Below the pieces are notes generated by a model, which worked only from the letters and a program-made list of their open reading frames with translations, was not told the DNA's origin and made no database searches. A stretch of 64,000 nucleotides of DNA, taken from positions 1 through 64,000 of the forward strand of contig CAJTLV010000007.1 in the NCBI GenBank assembly GCA_910577435.1, in the 5' to 3' direction. Below, one piece after another: positions 62,585-64,000 of this stretch. Numbering within the stretch: the first letter of the stretch is position 1; each line of letters begins with the position of its first letter. The position numbers were made by a program, and so were the translations under genes. Source of the stretch: an uncultured Christensenella sp. (GTDB lineage: Bacteria > Bacillota > Clostridia > Christensenellales > Pumilibacteraceae).

Positions 62585-64000
62585 TTACGCCTTGCGAACA
62601 CTCATACATCTCATAGCGTTCAATATCGCAAGCACCGCCACGCCTACGTCGCCGAACACCGCTATCCACATATTCGCAATGCCGAACGCCGAAAGTATAA
62701 GGATGGCAACTTTGACGACAAGCGAAAATGCGATGTTTTGAAAAACGATACCCATAGTCTTTTTGGCAATGCGTTTGGCGAGCGGTAAGCCGTGCAAGTC
62801 ATCCTGCATCAGAACTATGTCGGACGCTTCTATCGCCGCGTCGCTTCCCACTCCGCCCATAGCTATACCGACGTCCGACCTCATAAGCACGGGCGCGTCG
62901 TTTATTCCGTCGCCGACGAAGCACAACACGTCTTTCGCCCTTTTCGCTTGAAGCATATTTTCAACTTCTTCCACTTTGTTCTGAGGCATAAGCGATGCTT
63001 TATATCCGGTGAGACCGAGTTCGCTCGCCACACTGCCCGCGATCGCTTCATTGTCTCCCGTGAGCATAACCGTCTTGCACCCCATTCCGTTGAGCTTGCC
63101 GACGACTTCTTTCGACTCCGGTTTCACCTCGTCGGATATGAGAACGGAGCCGACAAAACTCCCGTTATGCGCAACATATACGACCGTGCCGATACCGTTC
63201 GCGGCGGTGAAATCTATCCCGTTATTTCTCATCAGCTTATCGTTGCCGCAAAGAATAACGTCGTTGCCCTGCCGCGCGATAACGCCCTCGCCTGCGACGT
63301 TGGTAAGCGTGTATCCGCTCTCGATATCCTTCCCGTAACTCGAAACGATCGACCGCGCTATGGGGTGATTCGAGTTCTGTTCGGCGATAGCCGCAAGACG
63401 CAGTATCTCGTCCGCATCGCTTGCGGGCGCTATTTCCGACACTGCGAAATTGCCTTTTGTGAGCGTGCCTGTTTTGTCGAATACGAATATGTTCGCACCG
63501 TTGAATTTTTCGAGATAGTTCGAACCTTTTATAAGTATACCCTGCTTCGACGCCGCGCCCAGCCCCGCAAAGAACGACAAAGGAATGGAAATGACGAGCG
63601 CACACGGACAAGACACGACCAAAAAGCTGAGCGCTCTATATATCCACGTCGACCAGTCCGACGTGACGAGAGACGGCACGATAGCGAGGATGATCGCAAT
63701 CGCAACGACTGTCGGCGTGTAAAACTTGGCGAACTTCGTGATGAAGTTTTCTGCTTTGGATTTTTGCGACGACGCGTTTTCGACAAGATCGAGTATCTTG
63801 GAAACGGTGCTGTCGTAAAACTCTTTCTCCACGCGCACTTCGATCTGCGACGTCAAATTGACGCAGCCGCTTATTACTTCCTCTCCGCACCCGACGTCGC
63901 GCGGCAACGATTCGCCCGTAAGCGCTTTCGTATCGAGCGTGGAAGCGCCGCTTATGACAACTCCGTCGAGCGGGATCTTCTCTCCGGGATTAACGACTAT
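62585..64000 (-). CDS. cadA: Zn/Cd/Pb-type P1B ATPase (partial at window end)
   Basis: This is the C-terminal 471 residues of a heavy-metal exporter; the N-terminus lies beyond the window. The actuator motif ALTGES, metal site SCPCALVISIP, phosphorylation DKTGTLTKG, the SNHPIA nucleotide motif, MLTGDN and VGDGINDAP are present. The CPC-x4-SxP pattern, the Lys in the seventh helix (SLVVKVAI) and DVGVAVLAILNAMR in the eighth mark the P1B-2 group that exports Zn2+, Cd2+ and Pb2+. The stop is 78 bases upstream of the alaS start, with the alaS promoter between. Confidence 0.92.
   Translation of the reverse strand: MVVNPGEKIPLDGVVISGASTLDTKALTGESLPRDVGCGEEVISGCVNLTSQIEVRVEKEFYDSTVSKILDLVENASSQKSKAENFITKFAKFYTPTVVAIAIILAIVPSLVTSDWSTWIYRALSFLVVSCPCALVISIPLSFFAGLGAASKQGILIKGSNYLEKFNGANIFVFDKTGTLTKGNFAVSEIAPASDADEILRLAAIAEQNSNHPIARSIVSSYGKDIESGYTLTNVAGEGVIARQGNDVILCGNDKLMRNNGIDFTAANGIGTVVYVAHNGSFVGSVLISDEVKPESKEVVGKLNGMGCKTVMLTGDNEAIAGSVASELGLTGYKASLMPQNKVEEVENMLQAKRAKDVLCFVGDGINDAPVLMRSDVGIAMGGVGSDAAIEASDIVLMQDDLHGLPLAKRIAKKTMGIVFQNIAFSLVVKVAILILSAFGIANMWIAVFGDVGVAVLAILNAMRCMSVRKA

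Overview
The window looks like chromosomal DNA of an uncultured gut-type Bacillota (class Clostridia, possibly the Christensenellales side). This placement is an inference from several things: a long single-chain PurL of about 1259 residues, lipoproteins with an LAAC lipobox, a sugar ABC transporter cluster with an AraC regulator, AGGAGG-type ribosome binding sites and near-consensus sigma-A promoters with 17-base spacers. Most genes lie on the minus strand and share the same moderately GC-rich codon style. The exception is a visibly AT-richer YdeI-type gene near 26 kb.

Layout. 1-2.5 kb: the 5' two-thirds of a 23S rRNA gene (minus), with its own strong promoter and no 16S gene upstream. 2.5-7.6 kb: a flavodoxin and a type IIA topoisomerase A/B pair that looks more like topoisomerase IV than gyrase. 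7.6-10.3 kb: an operon of lysophospholipase-like hydrolase, membrane-anchored EEP phosphatase/nuclease and trmL. 10.4-13.5 kb: a solitary murG and two unrecognised genes. 13.6-23.5 kb: a complete purECMNHDL operon with a promoter and an adjacent AT-rich palindrome. 23.6-25.8 kb: a divergent PP2C phosphatase and zinc-ribbon Ser/Thr kinase pair. 25.9-27.3 kb: the YdeI-type gene and mscL.

27.3-38.4 kb holds a compact podovirus-like particle operon: regulator, large terminase, two small proteins, portal, scaffold, capsid, adaptor, tail hub, two holin-like proteins and a coiled-coil protein. A divergent SH3b membrane gene is embedded in it. No integrase, replication, repressor, tailspike or recognisable endolysin is present. 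It is either a stripped prophage or a domesticated or satellite particle system, and it is the most interesting element here.

38.6-40.8 kb: an alpha/beta hydrolase, tRNA-Arg(CCT) and an FNT formate/nitrite channel that may be expressed from a leaderless mRNA. 40.9-55 kb: a carbohydrate-use locus. A divergent AraC regulator faces a run of genes encoding a CBM lipoprotein, a predicted glycosidase of unassigned family, two ABC permeases, a solute-binding lipoprotein, a lipoprotein of the ADP-ribosylglycohydrolase fold, an MsmX/UgpC-type ATPase and a duplicated CBM lipoprotein. 55-64 kb: galE, then alaS (short, with a frameshift), a divergent metG and leuS as one likely operon, then a Zn/Cd-type P1B ATPase cut by the window end.

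Together the sugar locus would bind, cleave and import a glycan, with GalE linking galactose to UDP-sugar metabolism. The pur operon provides de novo purines, and the rest is housekeeping. No CRISPR array, IS element or riboswitch was seen.
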